Shown here: in pieces, positions 41,480-53,705 of the stretch
Numbering within the stretch: the stretch's first letter is position 1
Layout: each line of letters opens with the position of its first letter
Source of the DNA: Hordeum vulgare subsp. vulgare
Taxonomy: Eukaryota; Streptophyta; Magnoliopsida; Poales; Poaceae
Direction of reading: 5' to 3'
Assembly (NCBI RefSeq): GCF_904849725.1
Contig: NC_058522.1
Location: 231,607,084-231,671,083, forward strand
Length of the DNA: 64,000 nt
Notes under the pieces: model-generated
Databases searched by the model: none
Told to the model about the DNA's origin: nothing
Seen by the model: only the letters and a program-made list of their open reading frames with translations
Program-made: the position numbers and the translations under genes

Positions 41480-42560
41480 AATCTCGTTTCCAAAGGTATC
41501 AAGACTGGCAAAGCTTAATGGATGAGGTATGGTTAAGTGGTGAGGCTGCAACAAGCGACTAAGCATTTATTTGAGGTGGCTAACTTACGAGTACAAGAAT
41601 AAAAAGGCGATGATCTAGGCATAGCATACGTGAACTACCCATGATCAAATGAATGATCCTAAACACCTACTTACGACAGACATAACCCCACCCTGTACTT
41701 GATCAGAGAAGGAGATCACAAAAGAGACAGTCATGGTTACGCACTCAGTTGGCACATTTTAATTAAGCTTACTTCAAGTTATCTAGAACTGGATGTTAAA
41801 CAAAGTTTCAGCGTTGCCACATAACCGCGGGCACGGCTTTCCGAAAGATTTAACCCTGCAAGGGCGCTCCAACTAGTCCATCACAAACTACCACACGCTG
41901 CGAAAGACTGACCTCGATCAGAGTAACCCGTGATCTCCTCGGGTTCCTATTGGAAAACCTCAACCTCGAGATAGCCCAAAGTATCCTCGGAATCCCTCGC
42001 ACAAGAAGCTCGAGAAAGGTAAAACAAGTCTAGCAAGGCCGCCCGACGTGCCGACGATCCCGATAGGAGCCGCGTATCTCGTTCTCACGGCACAATCGGA
42101 TGAGTGTAGCATACAGTGGCCTGATAGAAATCACCCGAGTTGCCCCGGGTTGGCCCCGCATACGACTTTGTTTAGGACCAGCACCATCAGCACTGGCCCT
42201 CCCTGTATTATGTTGAATTACTCCTCGAATTCATGACACCCTATGTTTTTCAGTATTAATAGAATTATTAAGTTGGGAAAATATAGTACCAATCTTGGGC
42301 CTTTCCAAACAAGTTTTATCCCAAAACGAGAATCTAGGGGGTCCCCATAACAACCCCAAGCATGTTAGGAGCACTCATTTATGGAACATAACACCGGTAG
42401 CCGAAACTAAGGCGACAAAGGTGGAACAATACACCAGGCTAGAAGGCCAAGTCTTCCACCTTTTACCAAGTATATAGGTGCATTAAATTAATTAGAAATA
42501 ATATGGTGATATAACAAGCGACCCATGTTTTCACATGGAAGAAAGTGCACGTGCAACTAG
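41480..42560. other. Non-coding repeat-type sequence, probably part of a large retrotransposon
   Basis: Phrases such as CACATAACCGCGGGCACGGC and GATAGGAGCCGCGTATCTCG resemble untranslated parts of large Triticeae retrotransposons as I recall them. No LTR ends, PBS or coding domain are visible, so family and limits are open. Confidence 0.35.
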
Positions 42561-42858
42561 AATGCTATAAGAAGGCTGAGCAAGCGGTAACATAGCCAAA
42601 CAAGGTTTGCTGGGTAGTGGAAGGATTAGAGGTTTTCATGGCAATGTTGGGAGGCTGATGTTTAACAGGTGGTAGGCAGTGAGACGTAGCGATAGAAATG
42701 AAACAACTAGCATGGCAATGATAGTACTGGCATCTAGGGAAATGATCATCTTGCATGTGATCCAACTTGGAAGAAGAACGACTCTGTGAAGCACACGAAC
42801 TAACGTAGCCGAACGGATCCTCACATTCCGACACGCTTGCGGAACTCTATCGAGACGA

Positions 42859-42976
42859 AGCATGATTGGTTTAATGCAAGGCATGCATGGAATTCACCAT
42901 GGCACATGCACGATATGCTGCACAACACATATGATGCATGATTGGTTTAATGCAAGGCATGCATGGAATTCACCAC
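42859..42976. repeat. Direct repeat of about 38 bp, two copies
   Basis: GCATGATTGGTTTAATGCAA followed by GGCATGCATGGAATTCACCA occurs at about 42859-42898 and again at about 42936-42975, 77 bp apart. Part of the same non-coding repeat region. Confidence 0.85.
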
Positions 42977-43480
42977 AATCGAACACTACACATAAAGTGA
43001 AGCTCAATATGCAACGGGTTGCATATTGACGAAACTCCACACTTTATTATTTAGTGCACTCTCGTTTATTTACACGCACTGTAAAATGTTGTTAAACATG
43101 GAAAGGGGTGAAACATAATTATACTACCTATCTAGGCATTTTAAATGAGGCCGGAAACGACATATAGCATTTCCGAAATGACCCAACGCATTAACTTTGT
43201 AATCTGTCTAGATCTTTCCTAACGCATTTTAAGTTTGTTAAATGGGTCTTCTCCAACGGAGCTACGGTTAACTAGCTACGAATTAAACCGTATTAGCATG
43301 ACATCTATGCAAAACGAGGCAAACAGCAAGGCTAAAAGTTTTAATTATGCATCCAAGTTGGAAAATATTATTCTACGCAAAATTCTAATCGATTTACATA
43401 TACAACTTGTGGCGATCCGACGCACGGTTTAAAAAATTACGGACGTTCTAAAATCAATGTTTTTTCTGAAATTCCTCCAT
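42977..43480. other. Non-coding sequence, no gene
   Basis: AT-rich. On the minus strand it reads like the downstream part of a retrotransposon LTR (AACCCGTTGCATATTGAGCT and similar), but ends are not visible. Confidence 0.35.
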
Positions 43481-44390
43481 AATTACCTAAAATCGGAGAA
43501 CTGAAAAAAAACATATTTGGGCCGAATCGGAGCACACGCGCAACATATCAAAATTGTGTCGGGGCGAGGGATACGTGGGCTCGGGGCTGGCTTATCTCGC
43601 GGCCATGGGCTGGCCTTGTGATGGGCTTGGGGAGGAGGTAGGTCGTTTAGGGCACGCTCGGCGAGGCGCGGCTCAAGAGGAGGTGGCGCTCGCGCGGGGC
43701 GGTAACGCCCGAGCGGGGCTCCTCCCGCTGCTCGAGCCCGACCGAAGCAAGGGATGGTGGCTCGCTCCACCAGCGCAAGGGGCGAGGGCGGCAAAGGCTC
43801 CGGTGGCCGGCTTGGGGGCGGGGATGGTTCCCCAGGACCGGATCCAGCTGGATCCGGCCGGGTCGAGGCAACGGCGGTGGAGATTGATGCACAAGGCGGT
43901 AGGGCAGCATGATACCGGCAGCGGCGGCACTTGGGGTCGGCGAGGGGAGGCGGCTGTTGGCGCTGCGACTCCGGCCTGGCGCTAGCGGGGTCCCAGCAAG
44001 GTGTAGCTCCGGCGACCTCGTCGCGGCTGGGCTCGGGGCACCGTCAGGAGGCAGCCATGGGAGGAGGAGAGCCGGGCGCGGGGCAGCTCATGGATGCGCG
44101 GCCTTGGGCAAGCGGGGCGGCAGCGTGCCATATAGACCCGGGAGGGCTGGATCTGGGCCTGGCGGCTGAGGGGAGGAGAGAGGCTGCGGCGGCTAGGGTT
44201 TTGGGGGGTGCGGAATTTGAGGAGAGGCTGGTTTGGGTGTCTATTTATATACAACATGCTAGGGTTTGCAGATTTTGTCCGAATTCGGACCGTAGGATCA
44301 CGATCGGATGTCTCCGGCGATGGCTAGGGTCTAGGCTAGGTTATTGGCTGTGTAGAGTGATGGTGGGCTAAGAAGAGAGGAAAGTATGCG
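43481..44390 (-). other. GC-rich block with a minus-strand promoter-like layout
   Basis: On the minus strand, GTATATAAATAG (about 44237-44248) is followed by a CT-rich leader with AAAACCCTAGCCGCCGC (about 44186-44202) and then about 700 bp of GC-rich sequence. This resembles a plant promoter and 5' leader. Several overlapping frames on both strands are open because of GC content. It may be the U3/R part of an LTR or the 5' end of a lost gene. I cannot decide. Confidence 0.4.
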
Positions 44391-44859
44391 GCCGGGCAAC
44401 GATATTTTTAAACACCAAAAAACGTGTGACAATAACTCGATGACTGTGCCGCTACGGTCGACCTTTCGAGTATCAAATGAACCCTGATTGCGATGAAAAT
44501 TGGCAAGCGGTCTACCTACAATAAAACAAGATTGCACGCCAAGTTTCAACACAATCCAAGAATATTTTAAACACACTTTTAAACAATATTTTAATGATGT
44601 CGCGGGTTTTGCGTGTGTGGTTGGACTCAAAACGGACAACGACGAAAATTTAGAGAACCGACAACTAATAACAGATGCAAGTTTGAAAACTGGCGGCAAC
44701 AGAGTGTCGATGCAATGCGGATGATGCGAATGATGCGATGATGAATGTGATAAACAATCTAATCACACGGCAGCAATGGAATAAAAGGGGAATCTTGTGG
44801 AGCATCGGTCTCAAGTTGTCACAACTCTCCTACACAAACAGGAGATATCGCCCCGGGAT
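44391..44859. other. No feature recognised
   Basis: AT-rich sequence between the GC-rich block and the purine-skewed block. No coding or repeat structure supported. Confidence 0.4.
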
Positions 44860-46062
44860 CTAAGGATGAAAAGGGGAAGAGAATGAGAAAGAAGAGGTAA
44901 AACTTAGTCGCTTCTTTGACAAACGAGTGAAACCAATGAATCTTGAAGGTTGGAAGAGATGAAGAATGATAAGAGAAACAAACAAGAATTCACAAGAAAT
45001 TTCGGCAGCACTTCGGTAGGAAAAGAGGACAAAATTTTGATAAGACGGAAAGAACTTGACAAGATTCACAACAAACCAACTAAATCGTATAAACAAGGAG
45101 ATAACATGAAAGAAGACACAACACTCCGGTTAAATGAATAAGAAAGGAAAGGACATGATCTTGAAAAAACTAGATAATGGATAAGAGAGCAACATCACAA
45201 CAACTCCGGAACAAGAGAATAGAGACTAGACCATTGGGAGGAAAGAATGAAGAAGAACATGAAAACTTCTACCACAATCGAATTTGGCAAGCATGCTTGC
45301 AAGAAGAATTGAACAGAGTTGTTGGCAAACCAACAACGAAAAGAACAAGCTTGTAGTGGATGTATGAAAACCATCTCAACAATGAGGTGACAACTAGCCA
45401 CAATTGGAATACAACTGATTCATTGGGAGCAACAAGAAAGGCAAAACTTCTTACACCAAGAAGATACATAGAGGACTTGGATCAATGATAATCACCACAA
45501 TAGCAACAATCCTTAGGAAAAGATTTTAGGTGAAATCTAAATCCACATAACTCCATGAAGAAACCATGGGTTAAAAATATCTCATGATCAAAGAATCGGT
45601 GGGTTTAAATATCTCATTCTTGAAACAAATTTTCTTCGAGTCTCCTCCACTAACAAGAATGCTATAACACCACCTAAAAGGATAAAGGAGGAAGAATTAC
45701 ACTTTGAAATGCAGGACCAAGAATACTTGAGGTACTACCACAAGAATCTTGAAGAACAACTTGAGAAAGAAGAGATCTTGAGCCGCCTCACACAAAACTT
45801 CAACAAGGGACCAGAATAATCGAGAGACGAACGAAGGGACAACAATTGAGAAGAATTGAGGATGAAAGCTGAAAGCTGAGAACAAGGAAATCTTCTGAAA
45901 TGATGGCCTTCGAAGGATTGAGAAAACAAAACAATTCTGAAATGCACCGGATATATATGGAAGGAATTTCTCATGATTGAGAACAATTAAAGATGATAAC
46001 ACAAACCTGAAATGATGAATCTTCAAGAGAATGGACCAAGATTTGCGAGAAACACTCCTTCG
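44860..46062. repeat. Purine-skewed non-coding block
   Basis: The plus strand is dominated by A and G for about 1.2 kb (GAAGAA, GAGAAAGAAGAGG, AACAAGAA words). The minus strand is therefore pyrimidine-rich and gives spurious hydrophobic open frames (Phe, Leu, Val, Ser). It is cut at 46062 by element C. Such tracts occur in non-coding parts of some large plant retrotransposons; assignment is open. Confidence 0.5.
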
Positions 46063-47807
46063 TGTTGGAAATATGCCCTAGAGGCAATAATAAAGTGGTT
46101 ATTATTATATTTCTCGGTTCATGATAATTGTCTATTATTCATGCTATAATTTTATTAATCGTAAACCGTAATGCATGTGTGAATATATAGATCACGATGT
46201 GTCCCTAGTGAGCCTCTAGTTGGCTAGCTCATTGATCAATAGATGATCATGGTTTCCTGATCATGCACATAGGATGTCATTGATAAGGGGATCATATCAT
46301 TAGGGAATGATGTGATGGACAAGACCCAATCCTAAGCATAGCACTAGATCGTGTTGTTCGTGTGCTAAAGCTTTTCTAATGTCAAGTATCGTTTCCTTGG
46401 ACCATGAGATTGTGCAACTCCCGGATACTGTAGGAGTGCTTTGGGTGTACCAAACGTCACAACGTAACTGGGTGATTATAAAGGTGCACTACTGGTATCT
46501 CCGAGAGTGTTTGTTGGGTTGTGTGAATCGAGACTGGGATTTGTCACTCCGTGTGACGGAGAGGTATCTCTGGGCCCACTCGGTAATCCATCATCATACT
46601 GAGCTCAATGTGACTAAGGAGTTAGCCACGGGATGATGTGTTACGAAATGAGTAAAGAGTCTCTCCGGTGACGAGATTGAACAAGGTATAGGAATACCGA
46701 CGATCGAATCTCGGGCAAGTATCATACCGGTAGACAAAGGGAATTGCATACGGAATTGATCAAATCCCCGACATCGTGGTTCATCCGATGAGATCATCCT
46801 GGAACATGTGGGAACCAACATGGATATCCAAACCCCGTTGTTGGTTATTGACCGGAGAGGTGTCTCGGTCATGTATGCATGCTTCCCGAACCCGTAGGGT
46901 CTACACACTTAAGGTTCGATGACGCTAGGGTTATAGGGGAATAGTGTACATGGTTACCGAAGATTGTTCGGAGTCCCGGATGAGATCCCGGTTGTCATGA
47001 GGAGTTCCGGAGGTAATGATTCATATATTCGAAGTGAGGATTTGGTCACCGGAAGTGTTTCTGGCGACACCAGTAATGTACCGGGACCAGCGGAAGGGTT
47101 CCCAGGGTCCACCTGCAAGGGCCACCAGCCCCAAGCTGCTACATGGGCCTAAAGGTGGATGGGAACCAGCCCACCACAAGCTGCCCAAGGCGCGGCAATG
47201 GTTGGAGGGGGCAAAACCCTAGGTGTGGGGAGGCCACCTTGGGCCTCAAGGCCCATCCTAGGGCGCCTCCACCTTGGCTGCCGCCCCCAGGGCCATCTAC
47301 GGCTGCCGCACCCTTAGGGTGGGAAACCATAAGGGTGGGCACCCTCCTCTCTCTCCTCCTATATATTGTGAGGGTTTTGGGGCTTATTTGAGACTACAAT
47401 TCTATGTATTTTGGCACAACCCTACTCCTCCTCCTCCTCCTCGTTCTCCGTAGTGCTTGGCGAAGCCGTGTCGGAGTACCAGGCAGCTCCACGGTCACCA
47501 CGCCGTCGTGCTGCCGGAGCTCTCCCTCAACCTCTCCTCCCTCCTTGCTGGATCAAGGCGTTGGATATGTCACCGGGTTGCACGTGTGTTGAACGCGGAG
47601 GCACCGTTGTTCGGTGCATAGATCGGAATCCACCGTGATCTAAATCGCTGCGAGTACGACTCCATCAACCGCGTTCTAGCAATGTTTCCTCTTACCGATC
47701 TTCAAAGATATGAAGATTCTCTACCCCTTTGCTCATTGCTGGTTTCTCCATAGATAGATCCTTGCATGACGTAGGATTTTTTTTTGAAATTACCACGTTC
47801 CCCAATA
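46063..47807 (+). repeat. Element C 5' LTR
   Basis: 1,745 bp, TGTTGGAAATATGCCC to GTTCCCCAATA (terminal CA changed to TA). TATATATT at 47360-47367. Clearly diverged from the A/B LTR and lacking the 12-bp array, so a different subfamily. Confidence 0.92.
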
Positions 47808-49058
47808 GTGGCATCCGAGCCAAGGTTCTATGCGTAAATTCTATGCACGAGTAGAACACAAAAGTTGTGGGCGCAGATTTTGTCAATTGCTTGCCGTTAC
47901 TAGTCTTATCTTGATTCGGCGGCATCGTAGGATGAAGCGGCCCGGACCGACTTTACATGTACTCTTACGTGAGCCTGGTTCCACGGACCGACATGCACTT
48001 GTTGCATAAGGTGGTTAGCGGGTGTCTGTCTCTCCCACTTTAGTCGGGTCGGATTCGATGAAGAGGGTCCTTACGAAGGGTAAATAGCATTGGCATGTCA
48101 ACGTTGTGGCCGTCATATAGGTAAGAAACGTTCTTGCTAGAAACCCTAACGAGACACGTAAAACTTGCAACAACAATTAGAGGACGTCTAACTTTTTTTG
48201 CAGGGTATGCTATGTGATGTGATATGGCCAAAAGGATGTGATGTTACATATGTGATGTATGAGATTGATCATGTTCTTGTAATAGGATTCACGACTTGCA
48301 TGTCGATGAGTAAGACAACCGCGAGGAGCCATACGAGTTATCTTAATTTATTGTATGAGATGCAACGCCATGTGATTACTTTACTTTATTGCTAAATGCT
48401 AGCTATAGTAGTAGAAGTAATAGTTGGCGTGATGACTTCACGAAGACATAATGATGGAGATCATGGTGTCATGCCGGTGACAATGCTGATCATGGTGCCC
48501 CGAAGATGGAGATCAAAGGAACAAGATGATATTGGCCATATCATGTCACCATATGATTGCATGTGATGTTTATCGTGTTTTTCATCTTATTGCTTAGAAC
48601 GACGGTAGCAAAGATAAGATGATCCCTCATTAAAATTTCGAGATATGTATTCCCCTAAGTGTGCACCATTGCGAAGGATCGTTGTCTCGAAGCACCACGT
48701 GATGATCGGGTGTGATAGATTCTAACGTTCACATACAACGGATGTAAGCCAGTTTAAACACGCAAAACACTTAGGTTGACTCGACGAGCCTAGCATGTAC
48801 ATACATGGCCTCGAATACGGGAGACCAAAAGGCCGAACGTTTGTCGTATGGTTGATACGATCAACATGGAGATGCTCACCATTGATGACTAGTCCGTCTC
48901 ACGTGATGACCGGTCACGGGCTAGTCGACGTGGATCATGTGTCGCTTGGATGACTAGAGGGATGTCGATCTGAGTGGGAGTTCATTAGTAATTTGATTAG
49001 ATGAACTTAATTATCATGAACTTAGTCTAAAATTGTCTTCATAAATATTGTAGATCCA
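47808..49058 (+). other. Element C leader with altered primer-binding site
   Basis: TGGCATCCGAGCCA at 47809-47822 differs from TGGTATCAGAGCCA by two bases. The rest matches the leaders of A and B (for example GTTCACATACAACGG near 48728) and has no coding frame. Confidence 0.75.
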
Positions 49059-49900
49059 ATGGCCAACGCAAATGTCCCATTCAACTTCAACGCATTCCTA
49101 GAGAAAACCAAGCTGAAAGATGATGGGAGCAACTATGCGGATTGGGCTCTTAACTTAAAGCTCATCCTCACTGTTTCTAAAAAGGCATATGTCCTTAATG
49201 CACCGCTAGGTGATCCTCCCGTTCCCGCGGGAACCCAGGACGTTAGGAATGTCTGGAAGTTGCGGAGTGATGACTAGTCTCTGGTTCAGTGCGGCATGCT
49301 TTATTGTTTAGAACCAGGGCTCCAAAGGCGTTTTGAGCAACACGGAGCATATGAGATGTTCGAGGAGCTGAAACTTGTTTTTCAAGCTCATGCCCGGGTC
49401 AAGAGATATGAAGTCTCCGACAAGTTCTTTAGCTGTAAGATGGAGGAGAATAGTTCGGTCAGTGAGCACATACTCAGAATGTCTGGGTTGCACAACCGCT
49501 TGACTCAGCTGGGGTTGGAACTTCCGGATGATGCGGTCATTGACAGAGTTCTCCAGCCACTTCCACCTAGCTATAAAGGCTTTGTGATGAATTACAACAT
49601 GCAAGGGATGGAAAATACTATTCTCGAGTTGTATTCAATGTTGAAATCTGCGGAAGTAGAAATCAAGAAAGAACATCAAGTGTTGATGGTGAATAAGACC
49701 ACCAGTTTCAAGAAATGCAAAGGTAAAAATAACTTCAAGAAAGACAACAAAGCGGTTGCCGCACCCGGTAAACCAGTTGCCGAGAAGAAGCCAAAGAAAG
49801 GACATAAGCCTGAGATTGAGTGCTATTATTGCAAGGGAACCGGTCACTTGAAGCGGAATTTCCCCAAGTACTTAGCGGATAAGAAGGCCGACAACGTCAA
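49059..49900 (+). pseudogene. Element C gag (one stop, zinc knuckle damaged)
   Basis: Gag frame from ATG 49059 (MANANVPFNFNAFLEK) with the same capsid words as element A (LEPGLQRRFEQHGAYEMFEE, LPPSYKGFVMNYNMQGM). One in-frame TAG at about 49275-49277 splits it after residue 72; the same frame continues to protease without a shift. In the zinc knuckle (CYYCKGTGH, from 49821) the last ligand is TTC (Phe, 49860-49862) in place of Cys, so RNA binding would be impaired. Gag and pol share one frame here, unlike D and E. Confidence 0.88.
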
Positions 49901-50652
49901 AGGTATATGCGATATACTTTTTATTGATGTGTACCTTACCAGCGCTTGTAGTAGCTCCTGGGTATTTGATACTGGTGTTGTTGCTCACATTTGCAACTCT
50001 AAGCAGGAACCGCGGAACAAGCGTAGGCAGGCTAAGGACAAGGTGACGATGCGCGTCAGGAATGGTTCCAAGGTCGATGTGATCGCCGCTGGCACGCTAC
50101 CTCTACATCTACCTTCGAGATTAGTTTTAAACCTCTATAGTTGTTATTTAGTACCGGCTTTGAGCATGACCATTGTATCAGGATATCGCTTGATGCAAGA
50201 TGGCTACTCATTTAAATCTGAGAATAATGGTTGTTCTATTTATATGAGTGGTATGTTTTATGTTCATGCCCCGCTGGTCAATGGTTTATTCCTGATGAAT
50301 CTCGATCGTGATGTTACACATTTTCATAGTGTGAGTGCCAAAATATGTAAGGTTGATAATGATAGTCCCACATACTTGTGGCACTGCCGCCTTGGTCATA
50401 TCGGCGTAAAGCGCATAAAGAAACTCCATACAGATGGACTTTTGGAGTCACTTGATTTTGAATCATTTGACACATGCGAACCGTGCCTCATGGGAAAGAT
50501 GACCAAGACTCCGTTCTCCAGAACAATGGAGCGAGCAACCAACTTGTTGGAAATAATACATATCGATGTATGCGGTCCAATGAGCGTTGAAGCTCGCGGT
50601 GGCTATCGTTGTGTTTTCGCCCTCACTTATGATTTAAGTAGATATGGGTATG
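49901..50652 (+). pseudogene. Element C pol: protease and first part of integrase
   Basis: Continues gag's frame. The protease active site is SWVFDTGVVAHICNS (about 49957-50001). The pre-integrase zinc-binding region is LWHCRLGHIGVKRIKKLH with CEPCLMG (about 50376-50500). The integrase core starts with EIIHIDVCGPM (about 50551-50583) and DLSRYG (about 50630-50647). The coding sequence is interrupted at 50652 by the solo LTR; the last codons of the open frame to 50702 belong to the insertion. Confidence 0.88.
50648..50652. repeat. Left target-site duplication of the solo LTR (GTATG)
   Basis: Perfect 5-bp match to 52165-52169; removing the insertion and one copy rejoins the integrase reading. 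Confidence 0.92.
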
Positions 50653-52164
50653 TGCTACCTCTTGAGCTTGCGTTGGTTTTTCCCTTGAAGAGGAAAGGGT
50701 GATGCAGCACAATAGAAGTAAGTATTTCCCTCAGTTTGAGAACCAAGGTATCAATCCAGTAGGAGTATCAAGGCAAGTCTACAAAGTACCTGCGCAAAAA
50801 CAAGCAAACTTGCACCCAACACTACAAAGGGGTTGTCAATCCCTTCACGGTTAACTGCAAGGTGAGATCTGAAGGCGGAAAGTGCAACAAAGTAAAAGTG
50901 TAGAGCTGAAAATATGATGTGAAGTAGACCCCGGGGCCATAGTGTTCACTAGAGGCTTCTCTCATGATAGCAAGTATTACGGTGGGTGAACGAATTACTA
51001 TCGAGCAACTGATAGAACCGCGCGAAGTCATGATGATATCTAAGGCAATGATCATACATATAGGCATCACGTCCGAGAAAATTAGACCGACACTGTCTGC
51101 ATCTACTACTATTACTCCACACATCGATCGCTATCCAGCATGCATCTAGTGTATTAAGTTCATAACAAACGGAGTAACGCCTTAAGCAATATGACATGAT
51201 GTGGAGGGATAAATTCATGCAATAGATATAAACGCCATCTTTTTACCCTTGATGGCAACAACACGATGCGTGCCTCGCTACCCCTTCTGTCACTGGGTGA
51301 GGACACCGCACGGTATGAACCCAAAACCAAGCACTTCTCCCATTGCAAGAATTATAGATCAAGTTGGCCAAACGAAACCCACAACTCGAAGAGAATTACA
51401 AGGATACGAAATCATGCATATAAGAGATCAGAGGAAAGTCAAATAAGATTCATAGATAATCTGATCATAAATCCATAATTCATCGGATCTCGATAAACAC
51501 ACTACAAAAGAAGATTACATCGGATAGATCTCCATGAAGATCATGGAGAACTTTGTATTGAAGATCCAAGAGAGAGAAGAAGCCATATAGCTACTAGCTA
51601 TGGACCCGAAAGTCTGTGGTGAACTACTCATGCATCATTGGAGAGGCAATGGTGTTGATGGAGAAGCCCTCCGTGTACGAATCCTCCCTCCGTCGGGGCA
51701 CCAGAACATGCCCCAGATGGGATCTTGCGGAGACAGAAGCTTGTGGCGGTGGAAAAGTATTTTCGTGGCTCTCTCCCGTGGTTTCAGATTTTTAGGGAAT
51801 TTATAAGTGGAAGAACTAGGGCAGGGGAGCCACACGGGGCCACAAGCCTGCTAGCCCCCCCCCCCCCAGGCCAGGCCTGGGTGGCTTGTGACCTCCTCCG
51901 AGGTCCCCTGCCTTGGTTCTCAAGTTTCCTGCGTGTCTTCTGTTATGGAAAAAATCATTCCGCAGGTTTTATTCCGTTTGGACTCCGTTTAATATTCTCC
52001 TTTGAAAAAGGTAAAAAACACGGAAAAAACAGGAACTGGCACTTGGCACTGAGTTAATAGGTTAGTCCCAAAAAAATAGCATATTCATGCATACAAAACA
52101 TCCAAAGTTGACAAGATGATAGCATGGAACCATAAAAAATTATGGATACGTTGGAGACGTATTA
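50653..52164 (-). mobile_element. Gypsy-type solo LTR
   Basis: 1,512 bp between GTATG duplications, with no internal domain. On the minus strand it starts TAATACGTCTCCAACGTATC (usual TG changed to TA) and ends AAGCTCAAGAGGTAGCA. This pair of ends I associate with a common Triticeae Gypsy LTR, tentatively Sabrina-like. It carries a C11 run near 51857-51867. A solo LTR arises when the two LTRs of a full element recombine and delete the interior. Confidence 0.9.
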
Positions 52165-53257
52165 GTATGTCTACTTAATGAAGCACAAGTCTGAAACTTT
52201 TGAAAGGTTCAAAGAATTTCAGAGTGAGGTGGAGAATCAACGTGACAAGAAAATAAAGTTTCTACAATCTGATCGTGGAGGAGAATATTTGAGTCACGAG
52301 TTTGGCATGCACCTAAGGAAATGTGGAATTGTTTCACAACTCACCCCGCATGGCACACCGCAGCGTAACGGTGTGTCTGAACGTCGTAATCGCACTTTAT
52401 TGGATATGGTGCGGTCTATGATGTCTCTTACCGATTTACCGCTATCATTTTGGGTATATGCATTGGAAATTGTCGCGTTCACTTTAAATAGGGCATCATC
52501 TAAATCTGTGGAGACGACACCGTATGAATTATGGTTTAGCAAGAAACCTAAGCTATCTTTTCTGAAAGTTTGGGGCTGCGATGCTTATGTGAAGAAACTT
52601 CAACTAGAGTAGCTCGAACCCAAAGATGGAAAATGTGTCTTCATAGGATACCCTATGGAAACTATTGGGTACACCTTCTATCTTAGATCCGAAGGAAAAA
52701 TCTTTGTTGCCAAGAATGGATCCTTTCTAGAGAAAGAGTTTCTCTCGAAAGAAGTAAGTGGGAGGAAAATAGAAATTGATGAGGTAATTGTACCTCCTCT
52801 CGAACCGGAGAGTAGCGCATCACAAGAAAATGTTTCTGATGGGCCTGCACCGGCTAGAGAAGAAGTTAATGATGATGATCATGAAACTTCGGATCAAGTT
52901 GCTATTGAGCCTCGAAGGTCCACAAGGGTACGTTCCGCACCAGAGTGGTACAGCAATCCTGTCATGGAAATCATGTTGTTGGACAACAGTGAACCTTCGA
53001 ACTATGAACAAGCGATGGCGGGCCTGGATTCCAATAAATGGCTTGAGGCCATGAAATCCGAGATAGGATCCATGTATGAGAACAAAGTATGGAGTTTGGT
53101 GGACTTGCCCGATGATCGGCGAGCCATAGAAAATAAATGGATCTTTAAGAAGAAGACTGACGCGGATGGTAATGTGACCATATATAAAGCTCGACTTGTC
53201 GCTAAGGGTTATCAACATGTTCAAGGGATTGACTACGATGAGACCTTCTCACCCTAG
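52165..53257 (+). pseudogene. Element C pol: integrase remainder and start of reverse transcriptase
   Basis: Resumes the integrase after the solo LTR: LMKHKSETFERFKEFQSEVE, SDRGGEYLSHEF (about 52271-52305) and SERRNRTLLDM with the catalytic Glu (about 52377-52410). An in-frame TAG at 52610-52612 follows. The same frame continues with the integrase C-terminal region (FIGYPMETIGYTFYLRSEGK), an acidic linker (REEVNDDDHETSDQV) and the RT N-terminus (NKWLEAMKSEIGSMYENKVW; YKARLVAKGYQHVQGIDYDE). A one- or two-base loss near 53255 shifts the frame. Confidence 0.88.
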
Positions 53258-53705
53258 CGATGTTGAAGTCGGTCCGAATCATGTTGGCAATTCCCGCATT
53301 TTATGATATTGAAATTTGGCAAATGGAGGTCAAAATGGCTTTCTTAAGAAAGAATTGTATATGATACAGTCGGAAGGTTTTGTGGATCCTAGCAATGCTA
53401 ACAAGGTATGCAAGCTCCAGCACTCCATCTATGGGCTGGTGCAAGCATCTCGGAGTTGGAACATTCGCTTTGATGAGCTGATCAAAGCGTTTGGGTTTGT
53501 ACAGACTTATGGAGAAGCCTGTATTTACAAGAAAGTGAGTGGGAGTTTTGTAGCATTTCTCATATTATATGTGGATGACATATTGTTGATGAGAAATGAT
53601 ATAGAACTATTGGAAAGCATAAAGGCCTATTTGAATAAGAGTTTTTCAATGAAGGACCTTGGAGAAGCTGCTTACATATTAGGCATCAAGATCTATAGAG
53701 ATTGA
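53258..53705 (+). pseudogene. Element C pol: reverse transcriptase palm
   Basis: After a short region in another frame (about 53260-53330) and a small deletion near 53334, the palm reads [40 protein letters not shown] and the catalytic YVDD (53568-53579). It then ends at an in-frame TGA (53703-53705) in an arginine-type codon context. The active site is intact but the enzyme is broken on both sides. Confidence 0.87.

Noticed and set aside
43554..44371. Overlapping plus-strand frames of 140-146 codons in the GC island
   Set aside because: Gly/Ala/Arg-rich by composition, open in several frames at once, with no motif; the promoter-like signals point the other way.
45195..46026. Hydrophobic minus-strand frames resembling membrane proteins
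   Set aside because: They come from the purine-skewed plus strand (TTC, CTT and TCT codons on the minus strand), not from a real protein.
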